36,893 nt of DNA, from contig NZ_QUAL01000185.1 of assembly GCF_003579925.1 (NCBI RefSeq), positions 1-36,893 on the forward strand. The letters run 5' to 3'. The stretch's first letter is position 1. Every line of letters starts with the position of its first letter. This document shows, in pieces, positions 14,401 through 21,591 of this stretch. This stretch comes from Jiangella rhizosphaerae (GTDB lineage: Bacteria; Actinomycetota; Actinomycetes; Jiangellales; Jiangellaceae). The translations under genes were made by a program, and so were the position numbers. The notes beneath the pieces are model-generated. The model saw nothing but the letters and a program-made list of their open reading frames with translations. It was not told the origin of the DNA and made no database searches.

Positions 14401-16043
14401 CCGCGGCGCCGGAGCTGGAGTCCGGCGGCCCTCAGGACGTGCACGTCGACCGCCGCTCGTTCCTCGCCCGGATGGCCGTGCTGTCCGCGGGGGCGGCGGC
14501 GGCCGGCGCGATCGGGCTGCCGCAGGTGGCCTTCGCCGGGCCGGCCACGGCGCGGTCCCGCACCGGCCCGCACCCCGACGCGTACACGTCGCCGCGGCCC
14601 GAGGCGGTGGCCGACCCGACCGAGCTGACCATCGCCGAGGCGGCGTACCTGCTGCGCGCGGGGACGCTGCGGCCGGAGGCGCTGCTCGAGGCGTACCTGG
14701 CGCGCATCGCTGCGTACGACGACGTTTACCAGGCGTTCAACCTGGTGCTCACCGAGCAGGCGGCGGCCGCGGCCCGGTCACTGCGGCGCGGCCACTACCA
14801 CGGCCCGCTGCACGGGATCCCGCTGGCGATCAAGGACAACTACTACACCGCGGGCGTGCCGACGACGGCGAACTCCTACGTCTTCGCCGACTTCGTGCCG
14901 CCGTTCGACGCCACGACCGTCGCCAAGCTGACGGCGGCCGGCGGCATCGTGCTCGGCAAGACCCAGATGGGCCCGCTGGCGACGACCCGCGCGACCACGC
15001 CCGACGGCGTCGTCACGACGGTGAACGCGTGGACGCCGGAGAACCCGTCGACGAACCCGGGCGGCTCCTCGACCGGGACGGCGACCGCGGTGGCCGGCCG
15101 CCTGGCGACGTCGGGCATCGGGACGCAGACCGGCGGCTCGATCACCGCGCCGTCGAACGCGCAGAACCTCACCGGGCTGAAGCCGACGATGGGCCGGGCG
15201 TCCCTGTACGGGATCGTGCCCCTGACGTACTCGCGCGACCACCCGGGCCCGCTGGCCCGCGACGCCAAGGACGCGGCGATCATGCTGGCGGCGATGGCCG
15301 GTGAGGACGCCAACGACCCGCGCACCCAGGGGCTGCCGCCGGTGCCGGACCTCGTGGCCGCGGCGACGCCGGTGTACCGGGGCTCGCGGGTGAGACTGCG
15401 CTGGCCGACGCGGATCGGCGTCATCCCGGGGTTCCTCTCCGGGACGAGCCCGACGGCCGCCGCGCGGCGGGCGTTCCTCGACACGCTGGCCGGCGTCGAG
15501 GGCGTCACGGTGGTCGACGTGACGCTGCCGGAGGAGTGGGACCTGCTCACCGGCCGCTTCAACGACGTCCGCCTGCCGGAGCGGGCCGAGCCGTTCGTGC
15601 CGTACCTGCGCCAGGACCTGCGGCTGTTCGGGGTGTCGCTGACCAGCTGGCTGCAGGGCGCGCTCATGGGCGCCGACGAGTACGTGACCGGTCAGCGGGC
15701 CAAGCTGGTACTGCTGGACCGAGTGCTGAACGACCTGTTCGAGCAGTGCGACGTCGTGGTGCAGACGTCGCCCGTGCCGTTCGACATCATCGGGCTGCCG
15801 GAGCTGGCGCTGCCGATCGGCTTCTCCGGCGGGCTGCCGATCGGGACCATCCTGGGCGGCCGCCCGTACGCCGAGGACCGGCTGCTCGCGGTGGCGGCGG
15901 CCTACCAGGCCCTGACCGACTGGCACTGGCGCCGTCCTTCCGACCCGGTCTCGGCGGCCGGCGCTGGCAGGGCGCGGGCCCAGGCGGCAGCAGGTGTCCG
16001 GCCGCGGCTGACGGCGGCGGAGGCGGCCGAACAGTCGCAGTAG
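14397..16043 (+). CDS. Amidase-signature enzyme with Tat signal peptide
   Basis: A hydrolase of 548 residues from the GTG at 14397, which overlaps the previous stop and follows GGAGG. The N-terminus has a twin-arginine signal (VDRRSFLARMAVLSAGAAA, cleavage likely near FAGPA), so the enzyme is folded first and exported by Tat. The amidase signature is clear: Lys in PLAIKDNYYT, the Gly/Ser stretch NPGGSSTGTATAVAG, and the nucleophile region GTQTGGSITAPS. These form the Ser-cisSer-Lys triad. Natural substrate unknown; peptide amides or wall fragments are possible. The C-terminal tail is Ala/Arg-rich. Confidence 0.92.
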   Translation: MTAAPELESGGPQDVHVDRRSFLARMAVLSAGAAAAGAIGLPQVAFAGPATARSRTGPHPDAYTSPRPEAVADPTELTIAEAAYLLRAGTLRPEALLEAYLARIAAYDDVYQAFNLVLTEQAAAAARSLRRGHYHGPLHGIPLAIKDNYYTAGVPTTANSYVFADFVPPFDATTVAKLTAAGGIVLGKTQMGPLATTRATTPDGVVTTVNAWTPENPSTNPGGSSTGTATAVAGRLATSGIGTQTGGSITAPSNAQNLTGLKPTMGRASLYGIVPLTYSRDHPGPLARDAKDAAIMLAAMAGEDANDPRTQGLPPVPDLVAAATPVYRGSRVRLRWPTRIGVIPGFLSGTSPTAAARRAFLDTLAGVEGVTVVDVTLPEEWDLLTGRFNDVRLPERAEPFVPYLRQDLRLFGVSLTSWLQGALMGADEYVTGQRAKLVLLDRVLNDLFEQCDVVVQTSPVPFDIIGLPELALPIGFSGGLPIGTILGGRPYAEDRLLAVAAAYQALTDWHWRRPSDPVSAAGAGRARAQAAAGVRPRLTAAEAAEQSQ

Positions 16044-16056
16044 GAGGTGTGTGAAG

Positions 16057-16071
16057 GGAACGACTCGTTCC
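16057..16071. terminator. Short palindrome after the amidase gene
   Basis: GGAACGA-C-TCGTTCC is a perfect 7-base-pair dyad 13 bases after the amidase stop. It lacks a T run, as is usual in this group. It may be a weak terminator; the large repeat at 16133 follows. Confidence 0.3.
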
Positions 16072-16132
16072 TTGGGTTGGTCGCGGGGTCGGGTGATCGT
16101 AGGCCTTGGCGGCGGGGTTCGCCGAGGCGTCG

Positions 16133-16680
16133 CGTTGGGCCGTCCCCCTGCTGCCCGATTGTCTTGGCCGCGGGCGCGCGCCTCAAGTCCGCGCGCGTCG
16201 TGGTCGGGCTTGTGCTGTGGTTGGGGCGCTTGGACTTGACCCGCGCGCCCGCGGCTCAGAACGGGCAGCTATCAGGGGGGACGGGGGGAAGAGCGGCGAC
16301 GGTCGCCTCGGTCGTCGGCCCCGTTACGGTGTGGCGTTGGTGTCGTAGAGCGTCCACCTGGTGAGATTTCACCGTGATTCGGGGGCCATCACGAGGATTG
16401 CCCTAGCGTCAACACCCCTACAGGCATGGTGAAGCTCGCGGAATCCTCGTGATGTAGGCAATCGCCGATGATCATCGCCTCCACAGCCCGACAAACGGCG
16501 CGAAACGGGCACGACAAACGGCGAGGCGTGCCCACATCCTCCCCGTCCCCCTGATAGCTGCCCGTTCTTGACCGCGGACGGGTGAGTCAAGCGGTCATCG
16601 TCGCGCGAAGCGCCAATAGTCCGCTTGACGCGCCCGTTCGCGGCAAGAGAATGGGGCAGCAGGGGGACGGGGAGCCCAGC
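16133..16680 (+). mobile_element. Non-coding ~548-base element, copy A, with inverted ends
   Basis: The left end starts CGTTGGGCCGTCCCCCTGCT and the right end (to ~16680) is its degenerate reverse complement (AGAATGGGGCAGCAGGGGGA). Inside lie nested dyads: GAACGGGCAGCTATCAGG near 16259 mirrored near 16550-16568, and a central hairpin, CATCACGAGGATTGCCC at 16386 against its mirror ending ATCCTCGTGATG at ~16454. The whole stretch matches copy B at 29077-29622 in reverse orientation, block after block. There is no credible gene in it. It fits a non-autonomous mobile element (MITE-like) between two convergent genes. Confidence 0.75.
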
Positions 16681-16774
16681 CCACGTCCCGACCCGGCGTA
16701 CGCCACGCCAGCAGAGGCCCGCGCCGACCGTGTGTCACCCCAGAAGCCGGCCGCAGGTCTCTGCCGCGTGCTCC

Positions 16775-18127
16775 TCAGGCCGCCGGCGGGATGTTGTGGG
16801 TGTACTGGAAGACGTTGTCGGGGTCCCAGGTGCGCTTGACCTCCTGCAGCCGCTGGTAGGCGCCCTCGGAGAAGACCGACTTCACGACGTCGGGCGTCGA
16901 GCCGGGGGAGAGGAAGTTGAACGCGCTCACCGGCCGCCGGTGCTCCGTGAGCGCGGCGAACCCGTCGTCGAGCCGCTGGCGGACGGCGGCCAGCTGCTCC
17001 GGCGTGGGCGCCAGCGCGTTCGCCGCCGCGATGTACGGGGTGTCGCGGTGGGAGAGCGGGCCGTCGTGGTCTTTGGCCGCGGCGCCGCCGAGGTGGCGGA
17101 TGTCGACCCCCGGCACCGGCGACCCCGGCGCGGCCAGCTCGAGCAGCGCGTCGATGGCGGCGTCGGTCAGCCCGGCCAGGCCGGTGCTGCGTCCGGCGGC
17201 CGGCATCGGGTCGGTGGGTTCGTTGCCGGAGAGCGCGGCCTCGAGGTACGTCTGCGTGCGGAAGCCGTCCATCAGCGGCTCGCCCAGCGCGGCGCGCAGC
17301 GGCTCGAGCGCGGACCCGTCGCCGCCGGCGATGGTGGCCCGGAGCATGGCGACGTGCTGGCCGCGCAGCGGCTCGGGCACCGCCGGGATGGGCGGGAACG
17401 ACATGACCATGACGGCGGACGTGACGTCGTCGGAGACCTGGCCGGTCCAGTCGGCCCACGCGCGCAGCACCTCGGCCGCCCGCGCGCCCGGGTACATCAT
17501 TGTGCCGTTGTGCACCGCCGGCATGTCGTACAGCTGCACCTCCAGCGAGGTGACGACGCCGAAGTTGCCGCCGCCGCCCTTGAGCGCCCACAGCAGGTCG
17601 GGGTTCTCGTCGCGGCTGGCGCGCACCAGCGAGCCGTCGGCGGTGAGGACGTCGGCGGCCACCACGCTGTCGGCGGCGAAGCCGAACCGGCGCAGCAGCA
17701 GGCCGATGCCGCCGCCGAGCGTGTAGCCGACGGCGCCGACCGTGGGTGCGGTGCCGGACAACCCGGCCAGCTGGTGCGGCGCCGCGGCCTCGAGGACGCC
17801 GCGCCAGCGGGCGCCGGCGTCGATACGGGCCACCTTGCGCTCGGCGTCGACGTCGACCCCGGTGAGCCGGGTGACGTTGAGCACCACGCCGTCGTCGTTG
17901 GGCCGCACGGCGCCGTGGCCGGAGGACTGCACGGAGAACGACACGCCGTTCTCGCGGGCCAGCCGGACCGCCGCCTGGACGTCGGCGGCGGACTCGGCCA
18001 CGACGACGACCGCGGGGTGCTGGTCGATGAGCAGGTTCCACGGCCGCCGCACATCGTCGTAGCCGTCGTCGCCGGGTGCGTAGGCCCGGCCGGTGAGCGT
18101 CGAGCGGAAGCCGTCGAGGTGGATCAT
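16775..18127 (-). CDS. FAD-linked oxidase, berberine-bridge type
   Basis: A 450-residue flavoprotein of the PCMH/BBE group. The FAD-binding half has VVVVAESAADVQAAVRLARE, the flavin-linking His in SVQSSGHGAV, and the Gly-rich GAVGYTLGGGIGLL. The second Cys of bicovalent BBE enzymes appears to be missing (GYTLGGG instead), so one covalent bond to FAD is expected. The C-terminal BBE tail RLQEVKRTWDPDNVFQYTHN is present. Such enzymes oxidise alcohols, sugars or alkaloid-like substrates; the substrate here is unknown. ATG at 18127 is preferred because GGAGAG lies 6-11 bases before it; ATG at 18139 is the alternative. Confidence 0.87.
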   Translation of the reverse strand: MIHLDGFRSTLTGRAYAPGDDGYDDVRRPWNLLIDQHPAVVVVAESAADVQAAVRLARENGVSFSVQSSGHGAVRPNDDGVVLNVTRLTGVDVDAERKVARIDAGARWRGVLEAAAPHQLAGLSGTAPTVGAVGYTLGGGIGLLLRRFGFAADSVVAADVLTADGSLVRASRDENPDLLWALKGGGGNFGVVTSLEVQLYDMPAVHNGTMMYPGARAAEVLRAWADWTGQVSDDVTSAVMVMSFPPIPAVPEPLRGQHVAMLRATIAGGDGSALEPLRAALGEPLMDGFRTQTYLEAALSGNEPTDPMPAAGRSTGLAGLTDAAIDALLELAAPGSPVPGVDIRHLGGAAAKDHDGPLSHRDTPYIAAANALAPTPEQLAAVRQRLDDGFAALTEHRRPVSAFNFLSPGSTPDVVKSVFSEGAYQRLQEVKRTWDPDNVFQYTHNIPPAA

Positions 18128-18221
18128 GAGACTCTCCATCCGGGTGCGTGATCGTGGTGCCCGAACCAGTCTGCCGGTCGGGTCCGACAACGGGACGGAT
18201 GGAAGCCCGAAAGTGTGACAG

Positions 18222-19259
18222 TCAGCTGGTCAGCGCTGCGACGGCAAGGTCGGCGTCGGCCTCGGAGGAGTACAGGTGGAACGACACCCGCAGCCGGCCG
18301 CCGCGCACCGCCGCCCGCACGCCGGCCGCCGCCAAACGCTCCTGGGCGCCCGGCACGTCCACCGAGACGATGGCGGAGTCGCCCGGCGGCAGCCCGAGCC
18401 CGGCGCGGAACCGGTTGGCCAGGCCCACGTTCCAGTCGTGCACCGCCTCGACCGTCACCGCCTCCAGCAGCTCCAGCGCCGGCGCCGCGCCCACCCACGA
18501 GAACCAGGCCGGTGACAGATCCAGCCGGCGGGCGTCCGCGGCTAGCCGCAGCGGCGGCCCGTAGTACGAGGCGTGCGGGTCGTCGCCCGCCCACCAGCCG
18601 GCCTGTGACGGCACGACCCGCTCCCGCAGGTCCGCCGTCGTCACCAGGAACGCGGTACCGCGCGGCGAGAGCTGCCACTTGTACCCGCCGGCCACCATCG
18701 CGTCGAACCGGCGCGCGTCGACGGGCAGCCAGCCCACCGCCTGGGTCGCGTCGGCGACGGTGATCGCTCCGGCCGCCCGCGCGGCGGCCAGCACGCCGTC
18801 GAGGTCGGCGATCATCCCGCTGGCCGACTGCACGACGCTGAACGCGACGACGTCGACGTCGGGCGTGACGCGGTCCGCCAGCTGCGCGGCGGGCACCGTC
18901 CGCACCTCGACGCCACGGTGTGCCTGGGCGAGCCACGGGAAGAGCAACGACGTGAAGTCCTCCTCCGGCGCCAGCACCACGGTCCCGTCCGGCACCGAGG
19001 CCGCGAGCAGCCCGACCAGCTGCGAGACCTGGGCGCCGGTGGTGACGTCGTGCTCGTCGGCCTGCACGAGCCGCGCGAACGCCGCCCGCGCCCGCGCCGT
19101 CGACGCGCCCCAGCCCTCCCACGACACCCGCCCGTGCCGCCACTCGTCCAGCGCCTCCTGCAGCGCCGTCCACGCCGTCGACGGTGGCAGCCCGTAGCTC
19201 GCGGTGTTCAGCCAGCCAGGATCAGGGTCGAACAGCGAGCGCGCAGCGGCAAGGTCCAT
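18222..19259 (-). CDS. Class V aminotransferase, PLP-dependent
   Basis: A 345-residue fold-type I enzyme. It has WLNTASYGLPP near the N-terminus, the PLP-contacting ADATQAVGWLPVD, and the Schiff-base Lys in VAGGYKWQLSPRG. The family covers cysteine desulfurases, kynureninase-like and isopenicillin-N epimerase-like enzymes; there is no active-site Cys loop to indicate a desulfurase. ATG at 19259 starts exactly at the family N-terminus (MDLAAARSLFD). It is divergent from an Lrp/AsnC regulator 62 bases away and is the probable target of that regulator. A 2-aminoadipate role for the nearby lysine operon is possible but not supported by sequence. Confidence 0.85.
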   Translation of the reverse strand: MDLAAARSLFDPDPGWLNTASYGLPPSTAWTALQEALDEWRHGRVSWEGWGASTARARAAFARLVQADEHDVTTGAQVSQLVGLLAASVPDGTVVLAPEEDFTSLLFPWLAQAHRGVEVRTVPAAQLADRVTPDVDVVAFSVVQSASGMIADLDGVLAAARAAGAITVADATQAVGWLPVDARRFDAMVAGGYKWQLSPRGTAFLVTTADLRERVVPSQAGWWAGDDPHASYYGPPLRLAADARRLDLSPAWFSWVGAAPALELLEAVTVEAVHDWNVGLANRFRAGLGLPPGDSAIVSVDVPGAQERLAAAGVRAAVRGGRLRVSFHLYSSEADADLAVAALTS

Positions 19260-19309
19260 GCCGTCATCGTGCCAGCGTGGCGCGGACGAGGTGCGGGCCG
19301 GGCCGCCAG

Positions 19310-19315
19310 TAGAGT
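19310..19315 (+). promoter_or_regulatory. Leaderless -10 box (TAGAGT) for the Lrp/AsnC gene
   Basis: TAGAGT fits TAnnnT and ends six bases before the GTG at 19322, with no ribosome site between. The 62-base region to the divergent aminotransferase is short enough for one regulator dimer array to control both. Confidence 0.5.
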
Positions 19316-19321
19316 GCACCC

Positions 19322-19762
19322 GTGGAGGACATCGACAGGAAGATCGTGGCGTTGCTGATGCGGGACGGCCGGATGAGCTACACCGATCTCGGCAAGTCCA
19401 CCGGCCTGTCCACGTCGGCCGTGCACCAGCGGGTCCGCCGGCTCGAGGAGCGCGGCGTCATCCGCGGCTACTCCGCCGTCGTCGACCACGAGGCGGTCGG
19501 GCTGCCGTTGACGGCGTTCATCTCCATCAAGCCGATCGACCCCAGCCAGCCCGACGACTCCCCGGACCGGCTGGCCGGCATCCCCGAGATCGAGGCCTGC
19601 TACTCAGTCGCCGGCGACGAGAACTACATCCTCAAGGTGCGGGTGGGCCGTCCCGCCGACCTGGAGGACCTGCTGGCCCGCATCCGGTCGTCGGCGAACG
19701 TGTCCACCCGCACCACCATCGTGCTGTCCACGGCGTACGAGAACCGCCCGATGACCGCGTGA
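19322..19762 (+). CDS. Lrp/AsnC-family transcriptional regulator
   Basis: A 146-residue feast/famine regulator. The N-terminal helix-turn-helix is DIDRKIVALLMRDGRMSYTD with STSAVHQRVRRLEERGVIRG, and the RAM ligand domain follows from about residue 65 (PEIEACYSVAGDENYILKV is the characteristic strand). Such proteins form octamers and sense amino acids. In M. tuberculosis an Lrp gene lies next to lat; here it lies ~7 kb from lat and beside the class V aminotransferase. It converges on the LAQTG microprotein gene with a 12-base gap. Confidence 0.93.
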   Translation: MEDIDRKIVALLMRDGRMSYTDLGKSTGLSTSAVHQRVRRLEERGVIRGYSAVVDHEAVGLPLTAFISIKPIDPSQPDDSPDRLAGIPEIEACYSVAGDENYILKVRVGRPADLEDLLARIRSSANVSTRTTIVLSTAYENRPMTA

Positions 19763-19774
19763 GTCTCTAGGCCC

Positions 19775-19936
19775 TCACCTGGTCGCTGTCCGGCGCGGGA
19801 TGATCCGCATGATCGCCGTGCCGACGGCCAGCAGGGCGAAGCCGGCCAGGATCGCCCAGATGGGGCTGATCCCCGTCTGGGCCAGGCACCCGGCACCGCC
19901 GACGCCGCCGGCGCCCACCACGCACTTGTCGTACAT
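19775..19936 (-). CDS. 53-residue LAQTG sorting-signal microprotein
   Basis: Minus-strand frame, ATG at 19936 to TGA at 19775. The sequence opens MYDKCVVGAGGVGGAGC, then LAQTG at residues 18-22, a hydrophobic helix (SPIWAILAGFALLAVGTAIM) and the basic tail RIIPRR. This is exactly the layout of a C-terminal cell-wall sorting signal, with the LAxTG form favoured by class E sortases, but with only 17 residues before it and no signal peptide. AGAGGAA in the end of the glycosyltransferase gene serves as ribosome site; the two genes are 2 bases apart. It is too short for standard gene calling. Function is unknown; a membrane-bound partner of the glycosyltransferase or a sortase substrate fits. Confidence 0.7.
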   Translation of the reverse strand: MYDKCVVGAGGVGGAGCLAQTGISPIWAILAGFALLAVGTAIMRIIPRRTATR

Positions 19937-19938
19937 CG

Positions 19939-21027
19939 TCACCAATTCCTCTCGCGGTTCAGGATCACGTCGGCGTAGGCCTTGGCGTGCACGAGCTGGA
20001 GGAAGATGTCATACACCAGCTCGAACATCGTGGCGGCCGCCGCCATGTGCCGCCAGCCGCGGTCGCTGACGGTGACGACGCGCTCCAGGACGAAGACGCC
20101 CGTGACCGCCATCCAGACCGGCTGGAGGCTCACACCCCCGTCGACGGCGATGGCGACGGCGATGGAAGTCAGGTAGATGAACGTGACCGCGACACCGGCC
20201 ATCGTCAGGAGTTGCCGGCCCCAGTAGCGCCACGTCACGGAGGTCACGCCGTACTGGAAGCAGTTCTCCACCGCGCCGCGCTTCCAGCGCAGCCGCTGCT
20301 TCCACAGGTCCCGCCACGTCGGCATGACCTCGGTCACGAGGGTGCACTCCTTCGGGCTGAGCACCTCGTAGCCCAGGTGGAGCAGCGCGAACGTGAGCTC
20401 GTTGTCCTCGGTCAGGACGGTGGTGTCATAGATGCCACCCCGCCCGTCGCCGGCCGGCACCGTGCGGTCGAGCCTCGCCCGCGACAGGTGCTTGAGCGTG
20501 CCGGCCCGCATCATCGCGGCGGTCCCGGTCACGACCAGGCACTTCCCGCCCAGGCGGCGCACGTCCCTGGCGTACCTGGCGTACTCGTTGCGCTGGAGGT
20601 ACCCGACCAGCCCGGCGCCAGGCTCGCCCTGGAAGACACCACCGACCGCACCGAGCTCGGGGCGCGCGTCCATGTGCTCCAGCGCAGCCTCGACGAACTG
20701 CTCGCCGAGCTGGCTGTCCGCGTCCTGGACGAGCACGAAGTCGTGATCGCGCAGCCTGGGCAGGATGTCCGCGAGGACCTGGTTGAGCGCGCCGGCCTTC
20801 TTGTCGGTGTTCCCGACGGTCACGGCGACCTCGGCGCGCCACGCGGCCGCGACCTTCGCGGTGTCGTCGGTGCAGTTGTCGGCGATGACGATGACGCTGT
20901 CCGGCCGGCGCGTCTGGCGGCTGAGCGCGGCCAATGCCGCACCGATGCGGTGCTCTTCATTGTGCGCCGGAATGAGCACGGTGATCCGGACGTCCGGCAC
21001 GCCGGCATAACGCAGGCCATTGCCCAC
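19939..21027 (-). CDS. Family 2 glycosyltransferase, processive polysaccharide-synthase type
   Basis: An inverting GT2 enzyme of ~362 residues. The N-terminal domain has ITVLIPAHNEEHRIG, the first Asp in VIADNCTDDT and the DxD in VQDADSQLGE. The second domain has the general-base TEDNELTFALLHLGYEV and the QRLRWKRGAVEN motif, that is the Q(Q/R)xRW signature of processive synthases (cellulose, chitin, hyaluronan, NodC). Two or three membrane helices follow (LLTMAGVAVTFIYLTS, LQPVWMAVTGVFVLE). Start is uncertain: GTG at 21027 follows GGGGGGA, GTG at 21078 adds 17 residues, GTG at 21000 also fits. The LAQTG microprotein gene follows directly. Confidence 0.87.
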   Translation of the reverse strand: MGNGLRYAGVPDVRITVLIPAHNEEHRIGAALAALSRQTRRPDSVIVIADNCTDDTAKVAAAWRAEVAVTVGNTDKKAGALNQVLADILPRLRDHDFVLVQDADSQLGEQFVEAALEHMDARPELGAVGGVFQGEPGAGLVGYLQRNEYARYARDVRRLGGKCLVVTGTAAMMRAGTLKHLSRARLDRTVPAGDGRGGIYDTTVLTEDNELTFALLHLGYEVLSPKECTLVTEVMPTWRDLWKQRLRWKRGAVENCFQYGVTSVTWRYWGRQLLTMAGVAVTFIYLTSIAVAIAVDGGVSLQPVWMAVTGVFVLERVVTVSDRGWRHMAAAATMFELVYDIFLQLVHAKAYADVILNRERNW

Positions 21028-21104
21028 GACGATGTATTCCCCCCGAGAATGCGGGCCGGATGCCGTGCTGAAATGCACGGCACCTCGGCCCGTTGCCCCC
21101 CTTC

Positions 21105-21126
21105 GCCGCCGGCATTTCCCGGCGGC
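21105..21126 (-). promoter_or_regulatory. Leader hairpin upstream of glycosyltransferase
   Basis: GCCGCCGG (21105-21112) pairs with CCGGCGGC (21119-21126) around a six-base loop. It lies in the likely 5' leader of the glycosyltransferase transcript, downstream of a TAGCCT box at 21142-21147 (minus strand). Confidence 0.35.
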
Positions 21127-21141
21127 CGATGTTGCCCTTCG

Positions 21142-21173
21142 AGGCTAACCCCGAGGGGAGAGATGCGCATCTC
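21142..21173 (-). promoter_or_regulatory. Candidate glycosyltransferase promoter with 14-bp palindrome
   Basis: The minus strand has TAGCCT (21142-21147) as a possible -10. The perfect palindrome GAGATGCGCATCTC (21160-21173) covers where the -35 would be, so a repressor bound there would block RNA polymerase. This is inference from position. Confidence 0.35.
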
Positions 21174-21220
21174 GAAAGTAGGGCCGCTCTTCGCGTCGCA
21201 CCTGGTCACAAGGGCTTGAT

Positions 21221-21281
21221 CGTCACCATGGGTGACGACGGGACCGGCCGAGCCCAGGAATTGCCGTCACCATGGGTGACG
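21221..21281. promoter_or_regulatory. Two identical dyads CGTCACC-ATG-GGTGACG, 44 bases apart
   Basis: The 17-base dyad occurs at 21221-21237 and again at 21265-21281, each followed by AC. Identical duplicate dyads at about four helical turns are typical of co-operative operator pairs. They lie 140-250 bases before the glycosyltransferase start, in a 513-base gene-free gap with locally lower G+C. The regulator is not identifiable from the window. Confidence 0.55.
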
Positions 21282-21359
21282 ACAATGGAGAAAATGTGTC
21301 GGGCATCTCATTCGGCGGCCCGACTCGCTCGACGGCCGAATCCGGACATTCCGCCCGCG

Positions 21360-21575
21360 CCGCCTCGGAAATGATCACGTTCAGCACGGAATCTCGTGTC
21401 GCACTACGCCTGTAGGCGTGTTGATGCTCGGGTTATCCTCGTGATGCTCGCCGACGTCCGCATGATGAGATTCTTCCGGCCGACGGTGCATCACCAGGAT
21501 TACCCCAGCATCACGAGGCCTGCAATCGTGGTACAGCACGAGATTCCGTGCTGAACGTGATCATTTCCGAGGCGG
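21360..21575. repeat. 216-base long-hairpin element with 39-base perfect inverted ends
   Basis: Arms 21360-21398 (CCGCCTCGGAAATGATCACG...) and 21537-21575 are exact reverse complements over 39 bases. The interior is also an imperfect dyad: GTTGATGCTCGGGTTATCCT near 21419 mirrored by the CACCAGGATTACCCCAGCAT stretch near 21493, so the whole element folds on itself. The ATCCTCGTGATG core is shared with the centres of the elements at 16133 and 29077. It ends 16 bases from the gcdH stop and may serve as that operon's terminator. Confidence 0.75.
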
Positions 21576-21591
21576 TCCGGGCGGGACGGCG

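Noticed and set aside
16047-16364. Short reading frames inside element copy A
   Set aside because: They run through palindromes, are not kept in copy B, and show no protein-like composition.
18222-19259. Cysteine desulfurase (SufS/NifS)
   Set aside because: No active-site Cys loop and no Fe-S cluster genes nearby.
21093-21374. 93-codon plus-strand frame upstream of the glycosyltransferase
   Set aside because: It crosses operator dyads and the inverted-repeat arm, has no ribosome site and no recognisable protein features.
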